Shown in pieces: positions 35,044-44,051 of a DNA stretch of 55,647 nucleotides (position 1 is its first letter; each line of letters begins with the position of its first letter). Position numbers and translations under genes: made by a program. The notes beneath the pieces were generated by a model that worked only from the letters and a program-made list of their open reading frames with translations, ran no database searches and was not told the origin of the DNA. The DNA is from Heyndrickxia sporothermodurans (GTDB taxonomy: Bacteria; Bacillota; Bacilli; Bacillales; Bacillaceae_C), in the NCBI GenBank assembly GCA_018333075.1, contig BORH01000023.1:1-55647 (forward strand). The letters run 5' to 3'.

Positions 35044-35063
35044 TGTAAAATGACAATAAAGTT
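35044..35063 (+). repeat. Left Tn7-end-like terminus with TnsB-site-like repeat
   Basis: TGTAAAAT followed by GACAATAAAGTTATTTATT. The spacing TGT-N5-GACAATAAAG is that of the Tn7 left end (TGTGGGCGGACAATAAAGT). It faces a matching inverted sequence ending at 36487. Confidence 0.45.
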
Positions 35064-35206
35064 ATTTATTTTTAAGAAACTCAAACAAGTATAACCCCGT
35101 TCCAGAGTTAGACGAGGTTAAAAATATAGTAGTTTAATTTTGGATGTAAGATATTTACCTACACTAAAAAATATAACAATAAAGACGTTTAAAAATCTAA
35201 GTTTTA

Positions 35207-35221
35207 TTCAACAATAGCGCC
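35207..35221 (+). repeat. Repeat family 2, partial copy
   Basis: TTCAACAATAGCGCC matches the outer arm of the family-2 unit (compare 6485-6499), preceded by ACAATAAAGACGTTTAAAAA, which also precedes the copies at 36381 and, more loosely, 37401. Confidence 0.5.
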
Positions 35222-35266
35222 CTATTCTGGAACAATTATATTCCATAAGGCACATGTGGGCGTATC

Positions 35267-35695
35267 CTAATTAAAAAATTTTTTCTTATTATTTTTCACG
35301 TAGTTAAGGATAACTATGAAGTAAATAAAGACTATAAAATTTATTATGCCAAATGTTAGACTAGATGGATTTTTAAAGGGCAACACAAAGAGCCAAAATA
35401 CCACTACAAACGAACTCACTACATATAACCACTTGAATTTATCTGTCATCCTTGCCTCTCCCAACTTTCCTTCTTTGATGATTTTATCTTTCAAAAAAGC
35501 ATCTCCTTTAATTAATTCATCAATGCTGATACCGAATAAATCACTTAAAGTAATCAGTGTTTCAATATTTGGGTAGCCTTTTTCAAGTTCCCATTTAGAA
35601 ACTGATTGTCTGCTAATGTTTAATTTATTGGCTAATTCTTCTTGAGAAAGATTATGTTTTAAACGTTCTTCTTTTAGTTTTTTGTAGAACTCCAT
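35267..35695 (-). CDS. XRE-family regulator with C-terminal membrane domain
   Basis: 142 aa. Residues 1-62 form a Cro/C1 helix-turn-helix (LKEERLKHNLSQEELANKLNISRQSVSKWELEKGYP). Residues about 90-135 contain two hydrophobic segments (VVSSFVVVFWLFVL, FGIINFIVFIYFIVIL), so the regulator is probably membrane tethered. Weak GGGAG precedes ATG. Its upstream region shares a 24-bp element with that of the neighbouring 36168 gene. Lies inside the Tn7-end-like repeats. Function unknown. Confidence 0.85.
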   Translation of the reverse strand: MEFYKKLKEERLKHNLSQEELANKLNISRQSVSKWELEKGYPNIETLITLSDLFGISIDELIKGDAFLKDKIIKEGKLGEARMTDKFKWLYVVSSFVVVFWLFVLPFKNPSSLTFGIINFIVFIYFIVILNYVKNNKKKFFN

Positions 35696-35757
35696 GATTT
35701 CAACTCCCTATATTTGTTTTACTATGGCTAATAAAAACTTTAAAGACTTACAAAGTA

Positions 35758-35781
35758 GAATGATGTAACCTAAGGGTAGCA
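35758..35781 (-). repeat. Upstream direct repeat, copy 1
   Basis: 24-bp segment matching 36259-36282 at 22 of 24 bases; core TGTAACCTAAG. Sits in the promoter region of the XRE gene. Confidence 0.6.
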
Positions 35782-35796
35782 ACTGCCGAATACTTT

Positions 35797-36168
35797 TCAC
35801 TGATGGAGTAGAGAATAAAAAGAGCGTCCAATAAAAAGTCCTCCAATGACAAAAACAATCGATAGCAGAATTCCCTTCCCATCCGTAGCTATATACGAAG
35901 GGATAAAAAGGTTCATGGAAACTTTAAGGGCAACAAACATGATAAGTGTTCCAACTAGCCAGAATTTCATTTTGCCCTTACTCATTTTTTCTATTTTATT
36001 CAGAAATATTACCCGACCTTGAATTACCCCAGCTACAAATCCCAATACTAATATTAGGAGTAGTAAAATCCACTCTTTTATTCCAATATCATTTATCATA
36101 AACGCAAACACGATTCCAACAATAAGCAGCAGCGTTCCAATGATAAATATTCTATCCAATCCTTTCAC
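35797..36168 (-). CDS. Small four-segment membrane protein, uncharacterised
   Basis: 123 aa, GTG start with AAGGAG ten bases upstream. Four hydrophobic segments (FIIGTLLLIVGIVFAFM, WILLLLILVLGFVAGVI, FWLVGTLIMFVALKVSM, ILLSIVFVIGGLFIGRSF). No recognised family with certainty. The ribosome site lies within a 12-codon reading frame (36176-36211) that ends just before it, so translation may be coupled. Possibly a partner of the membrane-tethered XRE protein. Confidence 0.75.
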   Translation of the reverse strand: MKGLDRIFIIGTLLLIVGIVFAFMINDIGIKEWILLLLILVLGFVAGVIQGRVIFLNKIEKMSKGKMKFWLVGTLIMFVALKVSMNLFIPSYIATDGKGILLSIVFVIGGLFIGRSFYSLLHQ

Positions 36169-36175
36169 AACGACT

Positions 36176-36211
36176 TCACTCCTTGTATAACCATTTGAAT
36201 TTATCTGTCAT
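36176..36211 (-). CDS. Micro-ORF MTDKFKWLYKE, remnant or leader peptide
   Basis: Twelve codons, ATG to TGA. Its first nine residues MTDKFKWLY are identical to residues 83-91 of the XRE protein at 35267-35695. AAGGAG in its last codons is the ribosome site of the next gene. It is either a remnant of a duplicated XRE gene that lost its DNA-binding part or a coupling leader peptide. Confidence 0.4.
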   Translation of the reverse strand: MTDKFKWLYKE

Positions 36212-36258
36212 TATTATTTTTAACATGTTGGATAAGGATTTGTAAGAATCGCAAGATG

Positions 36259-36282
36259 GAATAATGTAACCTAAGGATAGCA
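36259..36282 (-). repeat. Upstream direct repeat, copy 2
   Basis: Matches 35758-35781 at 22 of 24 bases. Sits upstream of the micro-ORF and membrane-protein gene, implying shared regulation or a local duplication. Confidence 0.6.
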
Positions 36283-36380
36283 GGACTTAAAACAAGTGGT
36301 TGCTAACCTGTTTCTTTTTGGGTACTTAGGTACCTTTGAACCAGTAATAATAGGAGTTGCCTTAGTAGCAACTCCTTACT

Positions 36381-36398
36381 TCACAATCTGGCCCTTTA
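36381..36398 (-). repeat. Repeat family 2, copy (inverted)
   Basis: TCACAATCTGGCCCTTTA is the reverse complement of TAAAGGGCCAGATTGTG(A), identical over 17 bases to the tail of the copy at 4426-4486. Confidence 0.6.
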
Positions 36399-36418
36399 AT
36401 TGAATAACATAGCTTGCG

Positions 36419-36487
36419 TTTTTAAACATCTTTATTGTAAATGTAACGACTTTATTTGTAATTAAACAACTTTATTGTCACTCAACA
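36419..36487 (-). repeat. Three 20-bp TnsB-site-like repeats, right Tn7-end-like terminus
   Basis: TTTATT(T)GT units start at 36431, 36451 and 36471, exactly 20 bp apart. Read inward from 36487 the minus strand gives TGTTGAGTGACAATAAAGTT, the same TGT-N5-GACAATAAAG spacing as the left sequence at 35044. Closely spaced ~20-bp sites are typical of Tn7 right ends. No transposase is present between the ends. Confidence 0.5.
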
Positions 36488-36587
36488 GTTACATTTAAAA
36501 ATCTCGTATGAAATTCTTATAAGAAAGTTTGATTATTTTAACTACCCTTCTTCAACGCTAAAGTACCCAATTGTGGTGTTAGTGCTC

Positions 36588-37346
<759 letters not shown>

Positions 37347-37400
37347 TTAAAGTATTTTATGATTAGTATTCCATGTAGTTTATAGCACAAACGGGTTTTC

Positions 37401-37426
37401 TTCAACAATCTGGCCCGATTGTTGAA
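37401..37426. repeat. Repeat family 2, minimal palindromic copy
   Basis: TTCAACAATC-TGGCCC-GATTGTTGAA is a perfect 10-bp inverted repeat around TGGCCC, the compact form of the family-2 element. It lies between mapB and the Mn transporter operon. Confidence 0.65.
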
Positions 37427-37502
37427 TAGAATTACTCGCATTCTTTAAACCACTTTTTTGTCACTTTGCACACATTCTTCGCCTATTAAATCTTTATTCT
37501 CC

Positions 37503-38438
37503 CTATTGTAGGCCTTCATGAATGCTATCTAAGTTCCATTTCATCATTTTAAAGTAACTATCCCCGTCTTCACCAGGTTTTCCTGTTGAATCCGTAAATA
37601 CCTTTCCTTTAATCTTTACGCCGGTTTCACTTGCTAAACTTTCCATACTACGCGGGTCTACACTTGTTTCGACAAATAAAGCTGGAACTTTTCTCTCCTT
37701 AACAATATCAACAATTCGTTTCATTTGTTCTGGAGTTCCTTGATTTTCCGTGTTTATTTCCCAAATATATTGGGCATCGAGTCCATAGGCTGCTGAAAAG
37801 TATTTAAATGCCCCTTCACTTGTGACCAACACACGACGCTCATCGGGGATGTCTGAAAATCGATTTACTGCATCATCGTGTAATTTTCGCAGTTCATCTA
37901 TGTAGGTGTCAGCATTCCTCTTATATAAATCTTTGTGTTTAGGATCTTTTTCAATTAATCTATCACGGGCATTTTCTGCGTATTTTATCCCGTTTTCGAT
38001 ATTTAACCAAGCATGAGGATCTTGTTCTGACTCTTTTCCTTTCGATGTTAAATACATCGGCTCAACTCCTTGGCTTAATACATATACAGGAGCATTTTTT
38101 CCATCCTTTCCTGTTGTTTCGAGTAAGCGATCAAACCAGCCATTTCCCGTTTCCAAGTTTAGTCCATTGGAAAATACGATGTCTGCATCCTCTGTTTTTT
38201 GAACATCCTTAGGCAATGGGTCGTACTCATGCGGATCCGTCCCTATTGGAACAATACTGTAAAGATCGATTTGATCACCACCAACATTTTTAACAATATC
38301 AGCAAGAATTGAATAAGTCGTTACAACTTTTAATTTCTTATTCTTCTCTTTCTCTGGTTTTGATGTTTTAGATGCGCATCCCACTATTACCAATAATAAA
38401 GCTACAGCTAAAATCCCTATTTTTATAACTTTTTTCAA
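37503..38438 (-). CDS. Mn/Zn ABC transporter substrate-binding lipoprotein (cluster A-I)
   Basis: 311 aa. Lipobox IVGC (Cys21). Metal ligands of this family: His in GTDPHEYDP, His in QDPHAWLN, Glu in VTSEGAFKY and Asp in ETSVDPRS, a His-His-Glu-Asp set typical of manganese-type proteins (MntA, PsaA). No His-rich loop of zinc proteins is seen. The lipoprotein delivers the metal to the permease encoded 33 bp upstream. Third gene of a three-gene operon. Confidence 0.92.
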   Translation of the reverse strand: MKKVIKIGILAVALLLVIVGCASKTSKPEKEKNKKLKVVTTYSILADIVKNVGGDQIDLYSIVPIGTDPHEYDPLPKDVQKTEDADIVFSNGLNLETGNGWFDRLLETTGKDGKNAPVYVLSQGVEPMYLTSKGKESEQDPHAWLNIENGIKYAENARDRLIEKDPKHKDLYKRNADTYIDELRKLHDDAVNRFSDIPDERRVLVTSEGAFKYFSAAYGLDAQYIWEINTENQGTPEQMKRIVDIVKERKVPALFVETSVDPRSMESLASETGVKIKGKVFTDSTGKPGEDGDSYFKMMKWNLDSIHEGLQ

Positions 38439-38471
38439 TTCGTACTCCTCCTACTTCTATACTTTTATTTT

Positions 38472-39341
38472 TTATAATGACGAACCTCGAAGTGCAGCTT
38501 TCTTCCTTCTTGCTTTTATCGCTCTCCAAAGCACACCTTGTTTTGGTGATAATGCGAAAACCAATGAAAATACGACGGCAGAAACAAGTACAATCGCTGC
38601 TCCTGAAGCTAAGTTGTAAGTAAAGCTTAGGAACAAACCTAAAATCGCTGAAATAACTCCAAATCCTGCAGATAGGTAAATCATTACCCATAAGCGGTCT
38701 GTTAAAAGATAAGCCGTTGCAGCGGGTGTAATCAACATGGCAACTACAAGAATGATCCCAACCGTTTGTAATGAAGCAACCGTGACCATGGTTAACAGGG
38801 TCATAAGAAAATAATGAATTAAACGGTTTGGTAATCCATAAGCTGCAGACATTGTTGGGTCGAAGGAGCTGACAAGAAGTTCTTTATAAAAGGTGTAAAC
38901 TGCTCCAAGAATAATAATCCCAATCACTAATGTAATCCACATATCAGACGAACGAACGGCAAGAACATTTCCAAACAATATATGATATAAATCAGTTGAA
39001 CTTTTTACTAAAGAAATAAGAATGATCCCAATAGCAAAGAAGGCTGTGAAAATAATCCCAATTGCGGAGTCGTTTTTGATCCGACTGTTTTGACTCACAT
39101 ATCCAATGCCGATAGCGGTAAGCACTCCTGTTAGTACAGCACCAAAGAAAAAATTAATTCCTAACATGTAGGATATGGCAACACCTGGCAACACGGCATG
39201 TGAAATTGCATCTCCCATTAATGCCATTCCTCGCAATATAATAAAACAACCAATCACACCGCATATAATTCCGACCATAACGGATGTTAACAAAGCTTTT
39301 TGTAAGAAATTATACTCCATGACCGCATGTATGAATTCCAT
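38472..39341 (-). CDS. Mn/Zn ABC transporter permease
   Basis: 289-aa protein with eight or nine membrane segments of the ABC-3 type (MALMGDAISHAVLPGVAIS near residues 40-58). It is joined to the ATPase gene by a 1-base TAATG overlap. Unlike B. subtilis mntCD only one permease gene is present, so a homodimer is expected. Imports Mn(II) (or Zn) with the lipoprotein and ATPase. Confidence 0.93.
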   Translation of the reverse strand: MEFIHAVMEYNFLQKALLTSVMVGIICGVIGCFIILRGMALMGDAISHAVLPGVAISYMLGINFFFGAVLTGVLTAIGIGYVSQNSRIKNDSAIGIIFTAFFAIGIILISLVKSSTDLYHILFGNVLAVRSSDMWITLVIGIIILGAVYTFYKELLVSSFDPTMSAAYGLPNRLIHYFLMTLLTMVTVASLQTVGIILVVAMLITPAATAYLLTDRLWVMIYLSAGFGVISAILGLFLSFTYNLASGAAIVLVSAVVFSLVFALSPKQGVLWRAIKARRKKAALRGSSL

Positions 39342-40084
39342 TAGACGATCACCTCATTTGCATTCAAGAACGGAAGCTGAGCTTCATAAGCTTTCATCAT
39401 GATTTCTGGACGAAATACTCTCTCAACAGGCCCGACATCAATGAGCTCTTTGTTTAATAAAATCAATTCATTGAAGTATGTACTTGCTTTGCTTAAATCA
39501 TGATGGACAACAAACACTGTCTTTCCAGCGTCACGCAATTCTTTTAATATCTTTATAATCGTTTCCTCACTTGTTACATCAATTCCAACAAAAGGTTCAT
39601 CAAGACAGAACAACTCTGCTTCTTGAACAAGTGCTCGGGCAAGGAACACACGCTGCTGCTGTCCTCCAGAGAGCTCGCCAATTTGTCTTTCGCTATATTT
39701 TTCCATTCCCACCTTTTCAAGACAGTGGTACGACCATTCACGATGTTTCTTTTTCGGTCGGCGAAATACACCTAGACCTGGATAGGTCCCAAGAAGAACC
39801 GTATCGAGTACTGTAATTGGAAAAGTCCAATCCATATCACTCCTTTGAGGAATATAAGCGATTTTTTTACGTACTTCTTTGATAGGTTTACCAAATATTT
39901 GAATATCTCCTTTATCCCTTGGAATTAATTCAAGTAAAGCCTTTAGAAGGGTAGACTTTCCTGCACCATTTGGTCCAATAATACCGACTAATTTTCCTTG
40001 TCCAATCGTAAAACTTATGTCATGTAAAGCTTCATTTCCGTGATATGAAACAAATAAATTTCGAACAGACATAGAGGATACCAT
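39341..40084 (-). CDS. Mn/Zn ABC transporter ATP-binding protein
   Basis: 247 aa. Walker A GPNGAGKSTLLKA, signature LSGGQQQRVFLARAL, Walker B LFCLDEPFVGID, and switch His in VVHHDLSKA. First gene of the ATPase-permease-lipoprotein operon. GGAG lies about 10 bases before the ATG. An MntR-like box (40190-40205) lies just upstream of a plausible promoter (TTGTCA at 40186-40181, ATTATA at 40163-40158), so manganese repression is likely. Confidence 0.93.
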   Translation of the reverse strand: MVSSMSVRNLFVSYHGNEALHDISFTIGQGKLVGIIGPNGAGKSTLLKALLELIPRDKGDIQIFGKPIKEVRKKIAYIPQRSDMDWTFPITVLDTVLLGTYPGLGVFRRPKKKHREWSYHCLEKVGMEKYSERQIGELSGGQQQRVFLARALVQEAELFCLDEPFVGIDVTSEETIIKILKELRDAGKTVFVVHHDLSKASTYFNELILLNKELIDVGPVERVFRPEIMMKAYEAQLPFLNANEVIV

Positions 40085-40189
40085 TTTGAAGACAACTCCT
40101 TTATCAATTTGAAATTAAAAATTTTTTAAGTAAATAAATAAGTTAGATGCTTTTTCTTATAATAAAAAAAATAAACCATATGACAAAAT

Positions 40190-40205
40190 GTTTCCTTTGT
40201 GCAAA
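40190..40205 (-). promoter_or_regulatory. MntR-like box upstream of the Mn/Zn transporter
   Basis: Minus-strand TTTGCACAAAGGAAAC matches the MntR pattern TTTGC-N7-AAAC (B. subtilis TTTGCCTTAAGGAAAC). Located 105 bp before the ATPase start codon. Confidence 0.65.
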
Positions 40206-40519
40206 TGTGGTTGATAAAAACTTAATATACTTTTCCATATTTGTAAATACCTTTTTGAGAATTTTTATCATTTAGTTTTTTAAATGCATAGAAAAAACCG
40301 TCATGTGACAGCTTTTCTATGTATTATTTTTTAAGCTATTGAATCCAATTTTTTAAATAGTTTGATGCAGAATAAAATTGTATCCTTATATTTTGGATAG
40401 GTTTTTCTTCTCTGCCCTTTAATTACTTTAGACACATTTGTTAATGATTTAAGTGTTGCTACTATGCGGATAGTTGAAAAAATGTTGCTAAATTTATGTA
40501 AAATACTTAAAAAATACAG

Positions 40520-40562
40520 TTGACTGTTTAACGCATATAGTATAAATTTGCGTTAGGTAAAC
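40520..40562 (+). promoter_or_regulatory. SOD promoter with overlapping MntR-like box
   Basis: TTGACT (40520) and TATAAA (40541) are plausible -35/-10 elements. TTTGCGTTAGGTAAAC (40547-40562) fits TTTGC-N7-AAAC and lies at the start of transcription, where Mn-MntR would block the promoter. Confidence 0.6.
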
Positions 40563-40599
40563 TTTTTTTACTGAATACAAAAGAAATGGGGGTTAGATC

Positions 40600-41223
40600 T
40601 TGTCTTCATTCATATTGCCAAAGCTTTCTTATGACTATGATGAGCTGGAACCATTTATTGATGCTCGAACTTTAGAAATTCATCATAGTAAACATCATGC
40701 TACATATGTGAATAAATTAAATGTAGCATTAGAGAAGTTTGAAGATTTAAAGCATAAGACATTGGAGGATTTATTAAGCAATCTTAATAGTCTGCCAGCT
40801 GAAGTAAGGAATGATGTCCAAAATAATGGTGGTGGGCATTATTGTCATAGTCTTTTTTGGGAGTCTATGAGTCCGAAGGGCGGTGGCGAGCCAAAAGCTG
40901 ATATTTCAAAGGCAATTGATTATTATTTTCAAACCTTTGATCAATTTAAGGATCAGCTCACAAAGGCAGCTATAAGTAGATTTGGAAGTGGTTATGGATG
41001 GCTTGTTCTTGATGGGAAAGAGCTTTCTGTCATCAGTACTCCTAATCAGGACACTCCCTTAATAGAGGGGAAAACTCCCTTACTAGTTATTGATGTTTGG
41101 GAGCACGCATATTACCTAAAATACCAAAACAGACGTCCAGAGTTTGTTTCAAGTTGGTGGAATACGGTAAATTGGGATATTGTAAATGAACGATATTTAA
41201 ATGCGATAAGGCAAAGTTTTTAA
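40600..41223 (+). CDS. Fe/Mn superoxide dismutase, divergent paralog
   Basis: 207 aa, TTG start with GGGGG eight bases upstream. Metal ligands H28, H83, D165 and H169 are present (EIHHSKHHATYV, GGGHYCHSLFW, DVWEHAYYLKY). The usual HANH motif is HYCH here, but GGGH favours Mn-type. The protein lacks a signal peptide. An MntR-like box in its promoter suggests it is made when manganese is low, which would be unusual for a strictly Mn-dependent enzyme. Divergent from the Mn importer. Confidence 0.9.
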   Translation: MSSFILPKLSYDYDELEPFIDARTLEIHHSKHHATYVNKLNVALEKFEDLKHKTLEDLLSNLNSLPAEVRNDVQNNGGGHYCHSLFWESMSPKGGGEPKADISKAIDYYFQTFDQFKDQLTKAAISRFGSGYGWLVLDGKELSVISTPNQDTPLIEGKTPLLVIDVWEHAYYLKYQNRRPEFVSSWWNTVNWDIVNERYLNAIRQSF

Positions 41224-41260
41224 GAAAATTAGTTTTTGTGTTATATTCAAATGCCATGAT

Positions 41261-41286
41261 GTCTCCCGGGGTGGTAGCCGGGAGAT
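41261..41286 (+). terminator. Hairpin after the SOD gene
   Basis: GTCTCCCGG and CCGGGAGAT arms (9 bp, one G-T) 38 bp after the stop; the T-run behind is weak. Confidence 0.5.
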
Positions 41287-41508
41287 CCTACTTTTAAAAT
41301 AAATTCAATGGTTATTGAATTTATCATCAATGAATATTATTTGTTTGATAATAATAAACTTAATGAAAGTAGGGGAATGATTTCTCGTAATTCAAATTAA
41401 TGTTGCTTTATGCATTTTATAATTGGAAAAACGTTGTGTTTTTTCTTTTGTTAGAAATGACCATTGGTTTGTGCTTGTTTCAGATATGAGGTTTTGTAGG
41501 AGTCACAA

Positions 41509-42117
41509 TTACTTAGATGGCCTTGCTTGAATTAAATAAATGATATTTGACCAATAACGCTCGATATGGTCGACCTGAAGATTAGATTTTTCTATTATTT
41601 TATCGATATTTCTGTTACAATGACAGCCTGATATTTTAGTATACAGTGGGTCAATCATTTTTTGCGAAAAGGATAGTAATGGATTAGAGCTTAGACCATG
41701 TTCCATTAACAATATAACCCCATCCTTACGGCACCAATTATTAAATTTATTTAATGTTACAATTGGGTCAGGATAACTGCAAAGTGAAAGGGTTGATACG
41801 ATGCAATCAAAAGAATTGTGTTCTAATTTCAACTCATCAATATCTTCCTGAATAAATTCTGCTTTAACTTGAAAAATTGATGCTGCTTTTTTGGCACTCT
41901 TAATCATTTCTGAGCTAAAATCAATTCCTGTAACCTCAACATTATTCCTATCATAGTAAGGAAAGTTCGCTCCAGCTCCAACTCCGACCTCTAACACTTT
42001 TCCATATGCGTTTTTTATTATTTTATTTCTCAATCCAGCAAGCTTTTGATTAGTACGATTATTTTCATACATTTTTACTTGTTTATCATATTTTTTAATT
42101 AGCTTTTCTTTTTTCAT
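41509..42117 (-). CDS. Class I SAM-dependent methyltransferase
   Basis: 202 aa. SAM motifs: I VLEVGVGAGANFPYY, II VTGIDFSSEMI, motif with QEDIDEL and post-motif FDCIVSTLSLCSYPDP. The C-terminus SNLQVDHIERYWSNIIYLIQARP resembles the METTL7/UbiE-like small-molecule group. Substrate unknown. GGAAGTGAG precedes ATG. Separate transcription unit. Confidence 0.87.
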   Translation of the reverse strand: MKKEKLIKKYDKQVKMYENNRTNQKLAGLRNKIIKNAYGKVLEVGVGAGANFPYYDRNNVEVTGIDFSSEMIKSAKKAASIFQVKAEFIQEDIDELKLEHNSFDCIVSTLSLCSYPDPIVTLNKFNNWCRKDGVILLMEHGLSSNPLLSFSQKMIDPLYTKISGCHCNRNIDKIIEKSNLQVDHIERYWSNIIYLIQARPSK

Positions 42118-42516
42118 TTGCTCACTTCCTGAAAGATTGATTTAGACTTGAAATAGGTATTTTCTCCATTTGGGGCTTTGCTGTGTACATATGATAATTT
42201 CAGTATTATTCATAAAGAAATGGAATTGCTATTCTACCAAATCTGTTTTTTAGTTAATAAAAAGGGGACCATCCCTTCTTGAAGAAAGTCCCTCTAGCTT
42301 ACCTAATTAATCTATTTTGTCATTTTATACTGCCTACTTCTTTAATCTTAAGTTCATTAATGTTTTATGTCCTATTTCGTCAGTTTGCTTATACTCTACA
42401 GTTCCCTTTTTAAATGATTTGATTGAGTATTACCTGCAATCCAAAAAGGAATTTGAATGAACGTAAAGTGAGGTAATATATTAGAGCTTGATTCATTTAT
42501 TTTCTCATCGAATAAA
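42118..42516. other. Intergenic region YdeI to methyltransferase
   Basis: Contains a minus-strand terminator (AGAGGGAC ... GTCCCCTTTTT, 42265-42297) for the ydeI unit, and on the minus strand a 30-codon fragment (42334-42430) reading FKKGTVEYKQTDEIGHKTL with no start codon, perhaps the tail of a decayed gene. Confidence 0.4.
42334..42430 (-). pseudogene. Possible 3' fragment of a decayed gene
   Basis: About 30 codons ending in TAG, reading KSFKKGTVEYKQTDEIGHK then TLMNLRLKK, with a stop just upstream and no start or ribosome site. It has a protein-like composition, but no family was recognised; chance cannot be excluded. Confidence 0.2.
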
Positions 42517-43110
42517 CTAATCATTTAATCCCTTTCCATTGAGAATTTGCTGCATATATTTTTCAACCCTTGATTCTCGAGTTTTGGATTGTTTGGCTCC
42601 CGAAAAATAAAGAATGTATGCTCTTTGCCGTCCCGGCGTCAACCCTTCAAAAGCAGTTTTCAAGGCAGGGATTTCATTGAATTTATTTTGAAGCTCTTCG
42701 GGAATTACTAATTCTGTATTCTTTTTAAAATTTACTTCCAAACCTGCTTTTTCAACATCAATGGCTTCATAAATATAGGCTTTCAAGATAGGTTCCATAT
42801 CAACTATCTCCTGAACATTGGTGAAACGAATCTGGCGCGCCGCCTGTACATTCTCCGTTTGTTGGATTAGAATCCCATTGGTATCCTTTACCAAGGCACC
42901 TTTGTGAAACAGAAGCGCACAATATTCTTTAAATCCATGGATGATAACGATGTTTTTTTTCTCAAACGTGTAACAAGGATGCATCCACTTAAATTCTTCG
43001 GTCAGCTCACAGTCAAGAACGATATCTCTTAACTTCTCATATTCTTTCTTCCACTTTTTGGATTTGTTTATAAATTCATCAACCTTAGGATTCGTTTTAT
43101 TCTCAGTCAT
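42517..43110 (-). CDS. ydeI: YdeI/OmpD-associated family protein (DUF1801 plus YdeI C-terminal domain)
   Basis: 197 aa from ATG 43110, the length of B. subtilis YdeI. N-terminal DUF1801 core: LRDIVLDCELTEEFKWMHPCYTF, IIHGFKEYCALLFHKGA. C-terminal YdeI signature: TPGRQRAYILYFSGAKQSKTRESRVEKYM. Function is unknown; associated with osmotic or stress genes in other taxa. Confidence 0.92.
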   Translation of the reverse strand: MTENKTNPKVDEFINKSKKWKKEYEKLRDIVLDCELTEEFKWMHPCYTFEKKNIVIIHGFKEYCALLFHKGALVKDTNGILIQQTENVQAARQIRFTNVQEIVDMEPILKAYIYEAIDVEKAGLEVNFKKNTELVIPEELQNKFNEIPALKTAFEGLTPGRQRAYILYFSGAKQSKTRESRVEKYMQQILNGKGLND

Positions 43111-43484
43111 AAGAACACCCACTTTAATTTTTGATTAGCAAACAGTCTAGAATAATCATGCTCAATTTCTTCAAATCTTTTCGTCACTTTTTGGCTTTAA
43201 CAACCTTTAAATCATTTTTAAGAAGGCATCTAAACAGTTAATATTGTTGACAAATATTGATTTATTTTTCATATAATTTCAATATTTTATTCTTTTGTCA
43301 TCAAGTATAATTTTTCAATGAGTCTTAGTAAAAAGTGTTCCTGTTTTTGGCACTCCTAAGTTACCTTATCACAATACTTCATAATTTTCTTTGTTCTTTA
43401 AACAAAACGGCTATGCCTTTTCTAGACATAGCTCTATATGGAAGTTATCGACTTGTTTATCGATAACTAGGTCATTCTGTATAT
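43111..43484. other. Intergenic region DUF2812 to ydeI
   Basis: No gene. A GTTATCGA-CTTGTTTA-TCGATAAC hairpin (43444-43467) lies just after the DUF2812 stop and may terminate that unit. Confidence 0.5.
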
Positions 43485-44048
43485 CTAATCATTACACAAG
43501 TGCTTAAAAACTTTTCTATGTTTGTAGTAATCTACCAGACATTTTAAACCTGAGATTATTAAAAAGATTCCTGCTCCCATGAAGGCGGATTTATTGAAAA
43601 GATTGTATAGAACTATAGTTATAATAAATAGCACCACAGACATTATTATGTATATTAAGTTAGTAGACATTTTTCTTTTTTCACGTTCTTTATAAGATTC
43701 AATGTCTGAAAATATATTTTGATCAGCATTTTGATGTTCAGTATAAAAAATATGTTTTGAATACCACTTACTTTTAGCAAGTGCTATCCATCCAGCATCT
43801 TCAAAAATACTATTATACTCTTGAAAATTGTCCTTTTTATTAAATAAACGATAATCAATTTTATAAATACGATTCATTTGTTTTGGATCGTTTACCGGTT
43901 CAAATATGTATTGACAGTCTTCAATATCTTCTGAATCATAACTTTTAAGTACCCATCCAACATTTAGCATACTCTGTAACCAGTGCTCCTCTTCGATAAA
44001 ATTAGTGAATTTCTTACTAATTTTTTTTATACTTTTCTCTTTCAACAA
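43485..44048 (-). CDS. DUF2812 domain membrane protein
   Basis: 187 aa. N-terminal soluble DUF2812 domain (EEHWLQSMLNVGWVLKSYD, YKIDYRLFNKK, EYNSIFEDAGWIALAKSKWYSKHIF) and two C-terminal membrane segments (IYIIMSVVLFIITIVLYNLF, MGAGIFLIISGLKCL). Genes of this family regularly follow padR, as here with a 3-bp gap, and are presumed to be regulator partners; the biochemical role is unknown. Confidence 0.88.
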   Translation of the reverse strand: MLKEKSIKKISKKFTNFIEEEHWLQSMLNVGWVLKSYDSEDIEDCQYIFEPVNDPKQMNRIYKIDYRLFNKKDNFQEYNSIFEDAGWIALAKSKWYSKHIFYTEHQNADQNIFSDIESYKEREKRKMSTNLIYIIMSVVLFIITIVLYNLFNKSAFMGAGIFLIISGLKCLVDYYKHRKVFKHLCND

Positions 44049-44051
44049 TCA

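Larger units (their letters stand above)
34787..35266. other. Intergenic region containing left Tn7-end-like repeats
   Basis: No gene supported. It holds GACAATAAAGTT (35052-35063) eight bases inside TGT at 35044, and ACAATAAAGACGTTTAAAAA (35176-35195), followed by the family-2 fragment TTCAACAATAGCGCC (35207-35221). These mirror sequences at 36419-36487. Confidence 0.5.
40085..40599. other. Divergent intergenic region between the Mn transporter and SOD
   Basis: No gene. It contains an MntR-like box at each side, a hairpin with CATAGAAAA/TTTTCTATG arms (40287-40321) between the two divergent promoters, and AT-rich sequence. Confidence 0.6.
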
